Notes: generated from the letters alone by a model not told the origin. A stretch of 10,115 nucleotides of DNA from JAADCS01 sp964473735 (GCA_964473735.1 CAYYQD010000060.1:1-10115), one strand, 5' to 3'. Positions 1 to 6,621 are shown, numbered from the stretch's first letter. Made by a program: numbers and translations.

Positions 1-510
1 AGGCCAATCTACTACAGGGGGTACAGGGGCGTCTTAGAGGGTAAAAAACATCCGGAGGAGGTCATGGGTAGCAGTACTCCTCAGGCGAGGTTGATCGTCG
101 CTATCATCAAGGCCCTCCTCCCCTTAGAGGGAAAAGGGTACGTCATCTCCACGAACGAACACGGAATTAAAACGACGAGGGGGTACAGGGCCGTAGATAT
201 AGGCGTATTTCGTAATGGAGAGGTGGGATGGGAAGACACTTACGCCAGCGTTGGCCCTACGTTGGCCGTGGAGATAGATGTAAAGGCGGAGATTGAAGGA
301 AACGCTTTTCTGGAATACGTAATACGAAAAGTTGAGGACCTCTTCTCCGCAGGTACCCAGAGGATCGTGTGGATATTCACAAGGCCCCGCAAGGTGATGC
401 TGTTTGAGAGAGAGAAAAAAACCATAATTTACGATTGGAAGGACGAGATAGAACTCTTGGAAGGTATTAAATTACGCCTGAGCGATATTCTTAAACGGCC
501 CTACGGCTAA
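1..510 (+). CDS. Uma2-family (DUF820) PD-(D/E)XK nuclease-like protein, 5' end missing
   Basis: The reading frame is open from the first base and ends at TAA 508-510. The N-terminal part in view reads RPIYYRGYRGVLEGKKHPEE followed by VMGSSTPQARL, which is the Uma2 opening (Y-x-x-Y, then a GSS-x-x-H/Q segment). The true start therefore lies left of the window. The ATG at 64 has a good upstream GGAGGAGG, but it encodes the Met inside this conserved segment and is probably internal. Later come an acidic site (AVDIGVF), the EIDVKAE motif resembling the E-x-K of the PD-(D/E)XK fold, and a Uma2-like end (KVEDLFSAGTQRIVWIFT, then RKVMLFERE). Family members are widespread, often multicopy, and mostly of unknown biological role; nuclease activity is inferred from the fold. 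Its stop overlaps the stop of the convergent Rrf2-type gene. Confidence 0.8.
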   Translation, partial: RPIYYRGYRGVLEGKKHPEEVMGSSTPQARLIVAIIKALLPLEGKGYVISTNEHGIKTTRGYRAVDIGVFRNGEVGWEDTYASVGPTLAVEIDVKAEIEGNAFLEYVIRKVEDLFSAGTQRIVWIFTRPRKVMLFEREKKTIIYDWKDEIELLEGIKLRLSDILKRPYG

Positions 511-956
511 CCGACCTTCGCCTTCTCCCGTACGGTTTCGCGGAGGTTCGCCTCCCGGATTATGGTCTCCACGGTTATCTCCGAGAGTATGTCCCTGATA
601 CGGTACTGAAGCCTGTTCCATACGCTACGGAGGATACAGTCCGTCACGAGCATGGAACACTCCTCCTCCCCACCGGGTACCAGACACTTGGCCAGACCGT
701 ACTTACCCTCCACCGCCTCTATGACGTCAAGGACGGTTATCTCATCCGGAGGGAGGGCCAGAGTGTATCCCCCCTTCTTACCTCTTATGCTGTTTACCAA
801 CCCTGCCCGCCTGAGTCTCACGAATATCTGCTCCAAAAAGGTGGATGGGATGTTCTCCACCGCGCTTATCTGAGGAACACTCATAGGTTCCTCCACCAAC
901 CCCAACCTTACCAGCGCCTTTATAGCGTACTCAACCCGCAGCGTGAATTTCAGCAA
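507..956 (-). CDS. Rrf2/IscR-family transcriptional regulator with three cluster-ligand cysteines
   Basis: This 149-residue protein has the Rrf2 layout. A winged helix-turn-helix covers about residues 2-68: LRVEYAIKAL, then the recognition region IPSTFLEQIFVRLRRAGLV, then the wing SIRGKKGGYTLA. A linker segment EITVLDVIEAVEG follows, then Cys91, Cys100 and Cys107 in the position where IscR, NsrR and RsrR bind an Fe-S cluster. The C-x8-C-x6-C spacing is wider than the C-x5-C-x5-C of E. coli IscR. It probably senses Fe-S status, redox state or NO; targets cannot be read from the window. The start is TTG at 956, the only start that keeps the full N-terminal helix. That codon sits two bases beyond the tRNA-Cys end with no Shine-Dalgarno sequence, so co-transcription with the tRNA is likely. 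It converges with the Uma2-type gene, the two stop codons overlapping. Confidence 0.9.
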   Translation of the reverse strand: MLKFTLRVEYAIKALVRLGLVEEPMSVPQISAVENIPSTFLEQIFVRLRRAGLVNSIRGKKGGYTLALPPDEITVLDVIEAVEGKYGLAKCLVPGGEEECSMLVTDCILRSVWNRLQYRIRDILSEITVETIIREANLRETVREKAKVG

Positions 957-958
957 AG

Positions 959-1032
959 AGGTGGCGCGGGGATTCGAACCCCGGAATAGCGGTTTTGCAA
1001 ACCGCCGCCTTGGACCGCTTGGCTACGCCACC
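959..1032 (-). tRNA. tRNA-Cys (GCA)
   Basis: Read on the minus strand, the acceptor arms GGTGGCG (1032-1026) and CGCCACC (966-960) pair over seven positions. A D-arm GCC/GGC, an anticodon stem GCGGT/ACCGC enclosing the loop TTGCAAA, and a T-arm CGGGG-TTCGAAT-CCCCG complete the cloverleaf. The anticodon is GCA. The discriminator base is U73 (position 959), the identity base expected for tRNA-Cys. CCA is not encoded: the next bases are CTT, the last two of which begin the TTG start of the regulator gene. A TATAAT box lies 11 nt upstream. Confidence 0.97.
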
Positions 1033-1043
1033 CTAAGGCCACT

Positions 1044-1049
1044 ATTATA
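1044..1049 (-). promoter_or_regulatory. -10 box (TATAAT) of tRNA-Cys / rrf2-type transcription unit
   Basis: The minus strand reads a perfect TATAAT here, ending 11 nt before the 5' base of the tRNA. Initiation 6-7 nt downstream would leave a 4-6 nt tRNA leader. The position where a -35 box would fall overlaps the GC-rich hairpin at 1066-1088 and does not resemble TTGACA. Confidence 0.7.
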
Positions 1050-1065
1050 AGACCGAACGACGGAA

Positions 1066-1088
1066 GAGGGGGGCACACGCCCCCCCTC
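1066..1088 (-). terminator. GC-rich hairpin after the exported-protein gene, possible terminator
   Basis: GAGGGGGGC and GCCCCCCCTC face each other across an ACAC loop (GTGT on the minus strand), with six G against seven C, so one base slips. The hairpin begins 9 nt after the stop of the minus-strand exported-protein gene and lies just upstream of the tRNA promoter. A terminator role fits the position, but no U-tract follows (the minus strand continues TTCCGTCG), so it may be inefficient, or it may protect the mRNA 3' end. Confidence 0.5.
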
Positions 1089-1097
1089 CTGCATAAG

Positions 1098-2720
1098 TCA
1101 GCGTGCTATCACCTTGAAGGTACGGCCACCGGTTCTGACGAAATAGACCCCCCGCTGGAGCCTCACCCTGCCGCTACCGGAGAAAACTAACCTTCCGGAG
1201 ACCGAATATACCCTGCCACCCTCTCTTAGATCCAGCACGTTGGACTCAAGCGTGAGAGTGGAAGCGGTGCCTCCGGGTAGCTCACGCACGGCCGTGGTTA
1301 TGAAGTCCGCTCTGCTCCTCGGCAGGAGTTGGTAGGTGGTGTTGTACTGCCCCACTATACCGATTATGGACAGGGGTTCGTTGGGGATGTCCATACCCGG
1401 GATGTCGGTGTCGGCGTCTATGCGCACGGTGAGGTTATCAACACCGTCCGTCACAGTATAGTTGGTGTTTCCGGCGAAGGTGCCGACCGTATCAAGGAAC
1501 TGGACGTTGTCTATGTGCACCAGCATACCCTCGTAGGACTCCCCGACGTCCGCTATGGTCAGGACGATGGGATCGGGAACCCCGACGTAGGTCAGGGTAT
1601 CAAAGGCGGAGAGACGCACTATCTCCCGCAGGTTGTTGTAGGTGTGCAGAATGCCCGCCACGGCCACAGCGTACCCTAAGTCCGAGGGCATGGAGAAGGC
1701 GTCGTGGAATCGGTAGTCGTACACGGCTATACCGGAAGTGGTATCCTGAATGTACTCCGGACGGTTGAAGGTGTTAGCCGTCAGTACCCCCTTTATCTGT
1801 ACGGTATCCCCGTCCGATAGGGTGCGGGCCTCCGCTATGGTCTTGAAGCCGTGGATAAAGAACCTGACGGGATAGGTGGCCGAATCGCCGGAGTCGTCAT
1901 ACACTACGGCGTAGAACTTGGTCTTGGAGTAGAAGTCCGGAGGGGGTATCTGGGCGACGTAAACGCTCCCCGTATCTACGAAGGCGGACACGCTTGAGGG
2001 AGTGCCGGAGTTGTACCAGTAATGCACCGTGACGTTGCTCACACTTCCATCGCTGTCAAAGGCGGCGTAATACACCCCCACGTACTGGTTGCTGTCGGGG
2101 TTGGATGGATCGTGGTACAGGAAGAATATCTCCGGAGGGTTGTTGGTCGTAGGGTTATAAACTATTACCCTGTCCAGCCAGAAGTACCTGTTGTACCCCG
2201 GGACCCCTCCGTCGTCGTTGTTTCTGTACCGGAACCTTATGGCCACGGAGGTGCCGTCGTAGGCGTCAAGACCTATCTTCACCTCCGTCATCGTGGTGGT
2301 CTGGGGGTAGTTGGGTGCTATGGTGTATAGCAGGACGGGGGAGGTGAAGTCCCCACCGGGACCCAGCTCCACGTATATGGTGTCCAGAGAGCCCATGGAG
2401 GTGTCGGAGCTGAACCTGTAGTAGAAGGATAGGGTCTCCGGGCCGGCTATGGCGGATAGGTCTATCAGAGGGGTTACGAGAGTGGCGTTCCCAGTATCCG
2501 AGGCGTAGGTGCTACTTACCTTTATGCCGGCGTAGTAGGAGCCGAACTCAACCCCCGGGGAGTAGGAGTAGGTGCGCTGATACCACGACACGTACCGGGA
2601 AGCGTAGGTGGTATCCCACCCGGTCGGGGGTACCCCACCCTCAAAGTTCTCGTAGAGGACGAAGCCTCCGTAGAGAGGGGTGGAGAGAAGCAATGCCAGA
2701 GCGAAAGGCACCTTTCTCAT
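1098..2720 (-). CDS. exported multidomain protein: choice-of-anchor J-like, Ig-like, OB-fold-like domains and a type IX-like sorting tail
   Basis: The 540-residue protein starts with a signal peptide (MRK plus the hydrophobic stretch VPFALALLLSTPLYGG, residues 4-19). Residues 21-190 open with ENFEGGVPPTGW and close with RYFWLDRVIVYNP, typical of choice-of-anchor J/MAM-like jelly-roll adhesin domains. Residues 195-290 (from NPPEIFFLYHDPSNPDS) look like an Ig-like beta domain. Residues 291-474 (TIAEARTLSDGDTVQIKGVL, then SYEGMLVHIDNVQF, then PRSRADF) resemble the OB-fold domain of the DUF5689 and nuclease-associated type. Residues 495-540 form a sorting-tail-like end with VYSVSGRLV, GVYFVR and FKVIAR. 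It is probably surface-bound or secreted; no catalytic domain is visible, so binding or adhesion is the best guess. The ATG at 2720 gives the signal peptide directly. It has no Shine-Dalgarno sequence but a TAGAAT box 9 nt upstream. Confidence 0.85.
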   Translation of the reverse strand: MRKVPFALALLLSTPLYGGFVLYENFEGGVPPTGWDTTYASRYVSWYQRTYSYSPGVEFGSYYAGIKVSSTYASDTGNATLVTPLIDLSAIAGPETLSFYYRFSSDTSMGSLDTIYVELGPGGDFTSPVLLYTIAPNYPQTTTMTEVKIGLDAYDGTSVAIRFRYRNNDDGGVPGYNRYFWLDRVIVYNPTTNNPPEIFFLYHDPSNPDSNQYVGVYYAAFDSDGSVSNVTVHYWYNSGTPSSVSAFVDTGSVYVAQIPPPDFYSKTKFYAVVYDDSGDSATYPVRFFIHGFKTIAEARTLSDGDTVQIKGVLTANTFNRPEYIQDTTSGIAVYDYRFHDAFSMPSDLGYAVAVAGILHTYNNLREIVRLSAFDTLTYVGVPDPIVLTIADVGESYEGMLVHIDNVQFLDTVGTFAGNTNYTVTDGVDNLTVRIDADTDIPGMDIPNEPLSIIGIVGQYNTTYQLLPRSRADFITTAVRELPGGTASTLTLESNVLDLREGGRVYSVSGRLVFSGSGRVRLQRGVYFVRTGGRTFKVIAR

Positions 2721-2729
2721 GACGTCCGT

Positions 2730-2735
2730 ATTCTA
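2730..2735 (-). promoter_or_regulatory. TAGAAT -10 box of the exported-protein gene
   Basis: The minus strand reads TAGAAT here, 9 nt before the ATG at 2720. It sits within the 13-mer ACTACCGTAGAAT (2742-2730), which recurs exactly upstream of the guanylyltransferase gene. Initiation 6-7 nt downstream would give a 2-3 nt leader. There is no recognisable -35 box; that region overlaps the opposite-facing promoter. Confidence 0.6.
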
Positions 2736-2755
2736 CGGTAGTCCAGTAGCGCTTT

Positions 2756-2761
2756 TAGAAT
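2756..2761 (+). promoter_or_regulatory. TAGAAT -10 box of the Wzx-like flippase gene
   Basis: TAGAAT lies 7 nt before the TTG start at 2769, so transcription would begin at or next to the start codon. It faces away from the TAGAAT at 2730-2735, with 20 bp between the two hexamers. No TTGACA-like -35 is seen at the usual distance. Confidence 0.6.
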
Positions 2762-2768
2762 AGGGGGT

Positions 2769-4145
2769 TTGAAAGGTCCCCTCTTCTGGACTCTCGCCTC
2801 CCGGGTGGGAATTCAGGCCTTCGCCCTCCTGCGAACGGTAGTCTTAGCCCGCCTCCTTTCACCTTACGACTTCGGTGTAGCAACGTCGGCCTTCATAGCC
2901 TACCAGATGCTGGATATGATGACCTTCACGGGTTTCACCACGGCCCTGACCGCCCACAGGGGAGACTTCCGCGGGGGATACCCCACCCTGTGGTGGAGTA
3001 CGGTGGTCAGGGGCCTCCTCCTCGCCCTCCTCCTGTACCTGTCCTCCGACGCCATAGGGAGGTTCTTCAACGACCCTAACGTAGCCTACACCAGTCGCCT
3101 TGTGGCATTGGCCTTCGTACCTTACTCTCTGGTCAATCCCGTGATGGTGGTGGAGGCGTCAAGGTTCTTCCGCTTTGAGAAGATCTTCGTGGTTGAGATC
3201 GGGGAGGCTGCGGCCTACTTCATTGCGGCCGTACTCTTCGCCCGTTATTTCGGGGACTACAGGGCCCTGGTGTTCGGGTTCGTGGTGGCGGGCCTGACCA
3301 AGTTCCTCCTCTCGTACCTGGTACGACCCTACTTACCTCCGCTCTCCTTCAGCTTCCGGTGGTTGAAGAGGATGTTCTCCTTCGGTATATGGGTGAATTT
3401 TACCTTTGTCCTTAACTTCGTACTGATGTACATGGACAGGACGGTGGTGGGTAAGTTCGCCGGTCAGACCGCTTTAGGGCACTACTCCAACGCCCAGAAG
3501 TTCGCCTTCCTGGCCCCTCCCCAGATAAGCGCCATGCTCTCCCGGGTGCTCTTCCCCTACTTCGTAACGGCCGGGGAGGAGGAGACCGGCAAGGTGTTCG
3601 GCATCTACGTTCGTACCGTCGCCCTGATAGGCTCCCTGTTCTTTGCACCGATGTTCTTCTGGAACCACGGGTTGATACACCTGCTCTTAGGTCCGGGCTG
3701 GGAGTACGCCGCCCGAATACTCCGTCCCCTATCCCTCGCTGGTCTTCTGGCCATGTTCTCCAACACCGTGAGCCCCATCTCACAAGGGAAGGGTAAGCCC
3801 CGTCTTGACGTCCTGCGTCTCGCCGTTATACCCGTGGTATTCGGGGGGATGGCCCTCTTTAATCTGGGGGACGGGGTCTGGATAGCGTGGAGTCTGGCCA
3901 CGGGATACGCCGCCTCCATCCCCCTTTCCTTCTGGGGTAGCAGACTCTCCGGCGTACCCTACTCTCACATCCTGAAACCCCTATCTCCCTTCGTCCTCTC
4001 CCTCATCATCGTCTCCCCCCTCTACCTGCTATCCCCCCTCCTGCCCGCCGTCCTTTTGCCCCTGCTTACCCTTACCGCAGAGGTGCTGATGTTCGGGGGC
4101 GTCGGGGCCTTTGATCTCCTGAAGGTCAAGGTCCCCCACCCGTAG
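2769..4145 (+). CDS. Wzx-like polysaccharide/lipid-linked oligosaccharide flippase (MOP superfamily)
   Basis: This 458-residue polytopic membrane protein begins with the family's opening: a first helix (FWTLASRVGIQAFALLRTVVLARLL) followed by SPYDFGVATSAFIAYQMLDM, and then FTGFTTALTAHRGD. The N-terminal arrangement and about 12-14 hydrophobic segments match the Wzx/WzxC group of polysaccharide biosynthesis exporters, which flip undecaprenyl-linked repeat units across the inner membrane. The substrate is unknown, but a GDP-mannose synthase gene lies downstream. The TTG at 2769 puts the first helix at the usual distance from the N-terminus; a G-run ends one base before it, too close to act as a normal ribosome binding site. 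The stop TAG (4143-4145) forms the first half of the TAGAAT promoter element of murJ, which follows after 14 nt. Confidence 0.85.
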   Translation: MKGPLFWTLASRVGIQAFALLRTVVLARLLSPYDFGVATSAFIAYQMLDMMTFTGFTTALTAHRGDFRGGYPTLWWSTVVRGLLLALLLYLSSDAIGRFFNDPNVAYTSRLVALAFVPYSLVNPVMVVEASRFFRFEKIFVVEIGEAAAYFIAAVLFARYFGDYRALVFGFVVAGLTKFLLSYLVRPYLPPLSFSFRWLKRMFSFGIWVNFTFVLNFVLMYMDRTVVGKFAGQTALGHYSNAQKFAFLAPPQISAMLSRVLFPYFVTAGEEETGKVFGIYVRTVALIGSLFFAPMFFWNHGLIHLLLGPGWEYAARILRPLSLAGLLAMFSNTVSPISQGKGKPRLDVLRLAVIPVVFGGMALFNLGDGVWIAWSLATGYAASIPLSFWGSRLSGVPYSHILKPLSPFVLSLIIVSPLYLLSPLLPAVLLPLLTLTAEVLMFGGVGAFDLLKVKVPHP

Positions 4146-4148
4146 AAT
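4143..4148 (+). promoter_or_regulatory. TAGAAT -10 box of murJ, overlapping the upstream stop codon
   Basis: TAGAAT ends 11 nt before the TTG start of murJ and is preceded by CCG, giving CCGTAGAAT as at two other promoters in the window. Its first three bases are the TAG stop of the Wzx-like gene. Downstream is the 10-bp palindrome AGTCCGGACT (4149-4158). Initiation 6-7 nt beyond the hexamer would give a leader of about 4-5 nt. Confidence 0.5.
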
Positions 4149-4159
4149 AGTCCGGACTT

Positions 4160-5479
4160 TTGAAGATAAGGTCCGTCCTCTCCTTCTCCGCTGGCACACT
4201 CCTGAGCAGGGCCTTGGGGTTCGTCAGGGAGCTGGTCTTCGCGTGGGCTCTCGGTGCCTCCCCCTACGCCGACGCTGTCGTCGTGGCCGTGCGGATCCCC
4301 ACGATGCTCCGGGGTATGCTGGCGGAGGGGGTGTCCCAGAACGCCTTCGTACCCGTCCTCGCCCGGCACAGAGATAGGGGGCTCCTGTGGGCTCTGATCT
4401 TCATAATCATCGGTATTACGGCGGTGATCGTCCCTATCGGAATCCTCCTCGCCCCTTTGGTGGTCAGGCTCATCGTTCCGGGTTTCGTCCCGGATCCGGA
4501 GAAGTTCGCCTTCACGGTATCGGGTGTGCGCATCACCTTCCCCTCCCTCCTCTTCATCAGCGCCGCGGCCGTATCCATGGGAGTACTCAACACCCGGGGG
4601 AGGTTCTTTATAACCGGCGTATCCCCCGTCTTCTTCAACGTTGGCAACATCCTCCTTCTCCTCTTCGCCCGCTCCCACCCCATATTGGGGGCCGCAGCCT
4701 TCACCTTAGGTACGGCCCTCCAGTTCCTCTTTCTCCTTCCCTTCGCGTGGGAGGGGTACGAGAGGCCCAACTTCCGGCACCCGGCCATAAGGGACTTCCT
4801 GAAAAACTGGTTCTCTATGAGCCTGAACACGGGCTTCCTCCAGACCTCAACCCTCATAAACGCCGTGGTGGCCTCCTTCCTCCCTACTGGCTCTCTGGCC
4901 TACCTCAACTACGCCTTCCGTCTGATACACCTGCCGCAGGGACTCTTCGGTGTGGCCACCGGGACAGTGCTCTCCAAGAGCGTCTCCGAGGACGACACCC
5001 ACGCCCGTGCCCACGCGTGGAAGGGTATAGTCTTCGTCTCCCTCATAACTCTGGGTGTGGCCCTCCTCTACGTCCTGTTCGGTGAGATCTTCATAAGGGT
5101 AGCCTTCGTGAGGGGCAGGTTCTCCCCCACGGATGCCGCCAACACCTTCACCGTGATGTTAGGGTACGTTCCCACCATCCCCGCCTACGCCCTCTCCTCC
5201 GTCTATCTCTCGTACCTATTTGCCATATTCAGAAGAAAGGACGCGAACGTCGGTTTAGCCATAGCCACGGTGAGCGACGTCCTTCTGGTCTTTCCCCTCT
5301 CCGCGATTCTGGGGGCCACGGGCATATCCTACGCAGTTTCCATCTCCACCTCTCTCTCCGTCCTCTTCTGGGCCTTTAAGAGTTTCGGACTGTCCAGAGA
5401 GAGCGCCTTAACGACCGCCACCCTCCTCCTGTCCTTCGTCGTCTCCGTGATGGGTCTCATCCTCAGGGGAGGGCCCTAA
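4160..5479 (+). CDS. murJ: lipid II flippase MurJ (MviN family), compact form
   Basis: MurJ moves the peptidoglycan precursor lipid II across the cytoplasmic membrane. The N-terminus carries the MurJ signature LSRALGFVRELVFAWALG, then ADAVVVAVRIPTMLRGMLAEG and NAFVPVLA. Residues Arg17, Arg23, Asp38 and Arg51 sit where E. coli MurJ has its essential Arg18, Arg24, Asp39 and Arg52. Arg254 in NYAFRLIHLPQGLFGVA matches the essential cavity arginine near residue 270. At 439 residues it is shorter than E. coli MurJ (about 511). By hydrophobicity I count about 13 membrane segments, so the C-terminal pair is reduced and the loop after VPVLA is short. The start is TTG at 4160 with no Shine-Dalgarno sequence. 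It follows another MOP flippase by 14 nt, but the intervening -10 box suggests its own promoter. Confidence 0.92.
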   Translation: MKIRSVLSFSAGTLLSRALGFVRELVFAWALGASPYADAVVVAVRIPTMLRGMLAEGVSQNAFVPVLARHRDRGLLWALIFIIIGITAVIVPIGILLAPLVVRLIVPGFVPDPEKFAFTVSGVRITFPSLLFISAAAVSMGVLNTRGRFFITGVSPVFFNVGNILLLLFARSHPILGAAAFTLGTALQFLFLLPFAWEGYERPNFRHPAIRDFLKNWFSMSLNTGFLQTSTLINAVVASFLPTGSLAYLNYAFRLIHLPQGLFGVATGTVLSKSVSEDDTHARAHAWKGIVFVSLITLGVALLYVLFGEIFIRVAFVRGRFSPTDAANTFTVMLGYVPTIPAYALSSVYLSYLFAIFRRKDANVGLAIATVSDVLLVFPLSAILGATGISYAVSISTSLSVLFWAFKSFGLSRESALTTATLLLSFVVSVMGLILRGGP

Positions 5480-5691
5480 ACGATCTTTGTCGCTATACGC
5501 ACAAAATGTCCGATTATTTGGCTAATTTAACGGCAAAATTCTTCCGGATATGGTGCTGGTCGGTGCCGCGATATGGGGTATAAATCCTATTTATCGCTCC
5601 TTTATGGGAATATCATCATGTGTTTATATTGCTCTATTATGGCGGAGCAATGGGTGCGGTGCGCGGCGATGCTCCCCTGTAAAATACCCTC
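5480..5691 (+). other. 212-bp non-coding gap before ispH, AT-richer, with nested inverted repeats
   Basis: This is the longest gene-free stretch in the window. By count it is about 46% GC, clearly below its flanks. Small open frames exist but have no starts or composition like the real genes. It contains GCGATA/TATCGC (5568-5573 with 5593-5598), overlapping ATAAAT/ATTTAT (5580-5585 with 5589-5594), TTGCTC/GAGCAA (5629-5634 with 5645-5650) and GGAGCA/TGCTCC (5644-5649 with 5670-5675). The last two share the same central strand and exclude each other. A leader RNA, small RNA or operator region are all possible; I recognise no known RNA family. Confidence 0.5.
5680..5685 (+). promoter_or_regulatory. 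TAAAAT -10 box of ispH
   Basis: TAAAAT ends 6 nt before the GTG start at 5692, placing the predicted first transcribed base on or next to the start codon. It is preceded by CTG, so a weak extended -10 (TG directly before the hexamer) is possible. The intervening ACCCTC has no ribosome binding site. Confidence 0.55.
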
Positions 5692-6621
5692 GTGGGATTC
5701 AGGATACTGCTGGCGAAACCGAGGGGTTTCTGCGCCGGAGTGGATAGGGCCATAACCATAGTTGAGAGGGTCCTTGAGAGGTACGGGCCTCCCATTTACG
5801 TGCGCCACGCCATAGTACATAACCACTACGTAGTTGATAGCCTCAAGAGGAAGGGGGTTATCTTCGTTGAGGACGTCCGGGAGATCCCTCCCGGCTCCAT
5901 AGTCATCTTCTCCGCCCACGGTGTATCTCCGGCCGTAATAGAGGAGGCCAAACGGAGGAACCTGCGAATGATAGACGCCACGTGCCCGCTGGTGCATAAG
6001 GTACATAAGGAGGTGCGCCGGTTCGCCGATATGGGATATACGATAATCTTGGTAGGCCACCGCGGACACGTTGAGGTGGAAGGAACCATGGGAGAGGCTC
6101 CGGACAGGGTCGTCTTAGTTGAGACCGTGGAGGACGCCATGAAGGTTGAGGTTCCCGACCCGGAGAGGGTGGCCCTGACCACCCAGACCACCCTATCGGT
6201 AGATGACACGCGGGAGATAGTGGAGGTCCTCAAGAGGCGTTTCCCGAAGATAGTCCTGCCCAAGGCCGACGATATATGCTACGCTACCCAGAACCGTCAG
6301 GACGCCGTTAAGAGGCTGGCCCGTTTGAGCGACGTCGTTCTGGTCATTGGCTCCAGAGAGAGTTCCAACTCCAACCGCCTCAGGGAGGTGGCGGAGAAGT
6401 GCGGCGTTCCAGCGTACCTTATAGAGGACGAGAGCTACGTATCGGAGGAGATGTTGAGGGGTGCCTCGGTGGTCGGTATAACCTCCGGAGCCTCAACACC
6501 CGAGATATTGGTCAGTAGGGTGATAGGTAAGCTAAAGGATATGGGAGCAACGGAGGTGGAGGAGCTGGACGGTGTTAGGGAGAACATAAGGTTCGCCCTG
6601 CCCAAAGAGCTGGTGGGATGA
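5692..6621 (+). CDS. ispH: 4-hydroxy-3-methylbut-2-enyl diphosphate reductase IspH
   Basis: IspH is the last enzyme of the MEP isoprenoid pathway. It reduces HMBPP to IPP and DMAPP with a [4Fe-4S] cluster in the cytosol. The 309 residues contain the three cluster cysteines: Cys14 (RGFCAGVDRA), Cys98 (DATCPLVHKVH) and Cys196 (DICYATQNRQ). Substrate-site residues are also present: His43 (IVHNH), His76 (SAHGVSP), His126 and Glu128 (GHRGHVEVEGT), the Ser-Asn-Ser run in SRESSNSNRL, and TSGASTPE near the C-terminus. Length and motif order are normal. The GTG at 5692 gives the usual N-terminus (MGFRILLAKPRGFC). It has no Shine-Dalgarno sequence and a -10 box 6 nt upstream. Its stop overlaps the start of the lipid-kinase gene as ATGA, so the two are probably co-translated. 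Its product feeds synthesis of the undecaprenyl carrier used by MurJ and Wzx-type flippases. Confidence 0.97.
   Translation: MGFRILLAKPRGFCAGVDRAITIVERVLERYGPPIYVRHAIVHNHYVVDSLKRKGVIFVEDVREIPPGSIVIFSAHGVSPAVIEEAKRRNLRMIDATCPLVHKVHKEVRRFADMGYTIILVGHRGHVEVEGTMGEAPDRVVLVETVEDAMKVEVPDPERVALTTQTTLSVDDTREIVEVLKRRFPKIVLPKADDICYATQNRQDAVKRLARLSDVVLVIGSRESSNSNRLREVAEKCGVPAYLIEDESYVSEEMLRGASVVGITSGASTPEILVSRVIGKLKDMGATEVEELDGVRENIRFALPKELVG

Noticed and set aside
64..510. ATG at 64 with GGAGGAGG upstream as the true start of the first gene
   Set aside because: The frame is open to base 1, and the upstream residues YYRGYRGVLEGKKHPEE belong to the conserved Uma2 N-terminus, so the purine run is coding (Pro-Glu-Glu).
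4022..4678. 218-codon antisense open frame across the Wzx-murJ junction
   Set aside because: The product is a low-complexity Glu/Asp/Gly/Arg-rich chain mirroring the hydrophobic codons of two membrane proteins on the other strand.
5553..5600. Possible signal recognition particle RNA (GGTGCTGGTCGGTGCC)
   Set aside because: It resembles the start of bacterial 4.5S RNA, but the diagnostic apical loop with GGAA and the asymmetric GCAGCC side is absent.
5550..5755. Two short plus-strand open frames in the gap before ispH
   Set aside because: Both run into the well-supported start of ispH in other frames, have no -10 box at their starts, and use codons unlike the neighbouring genes.
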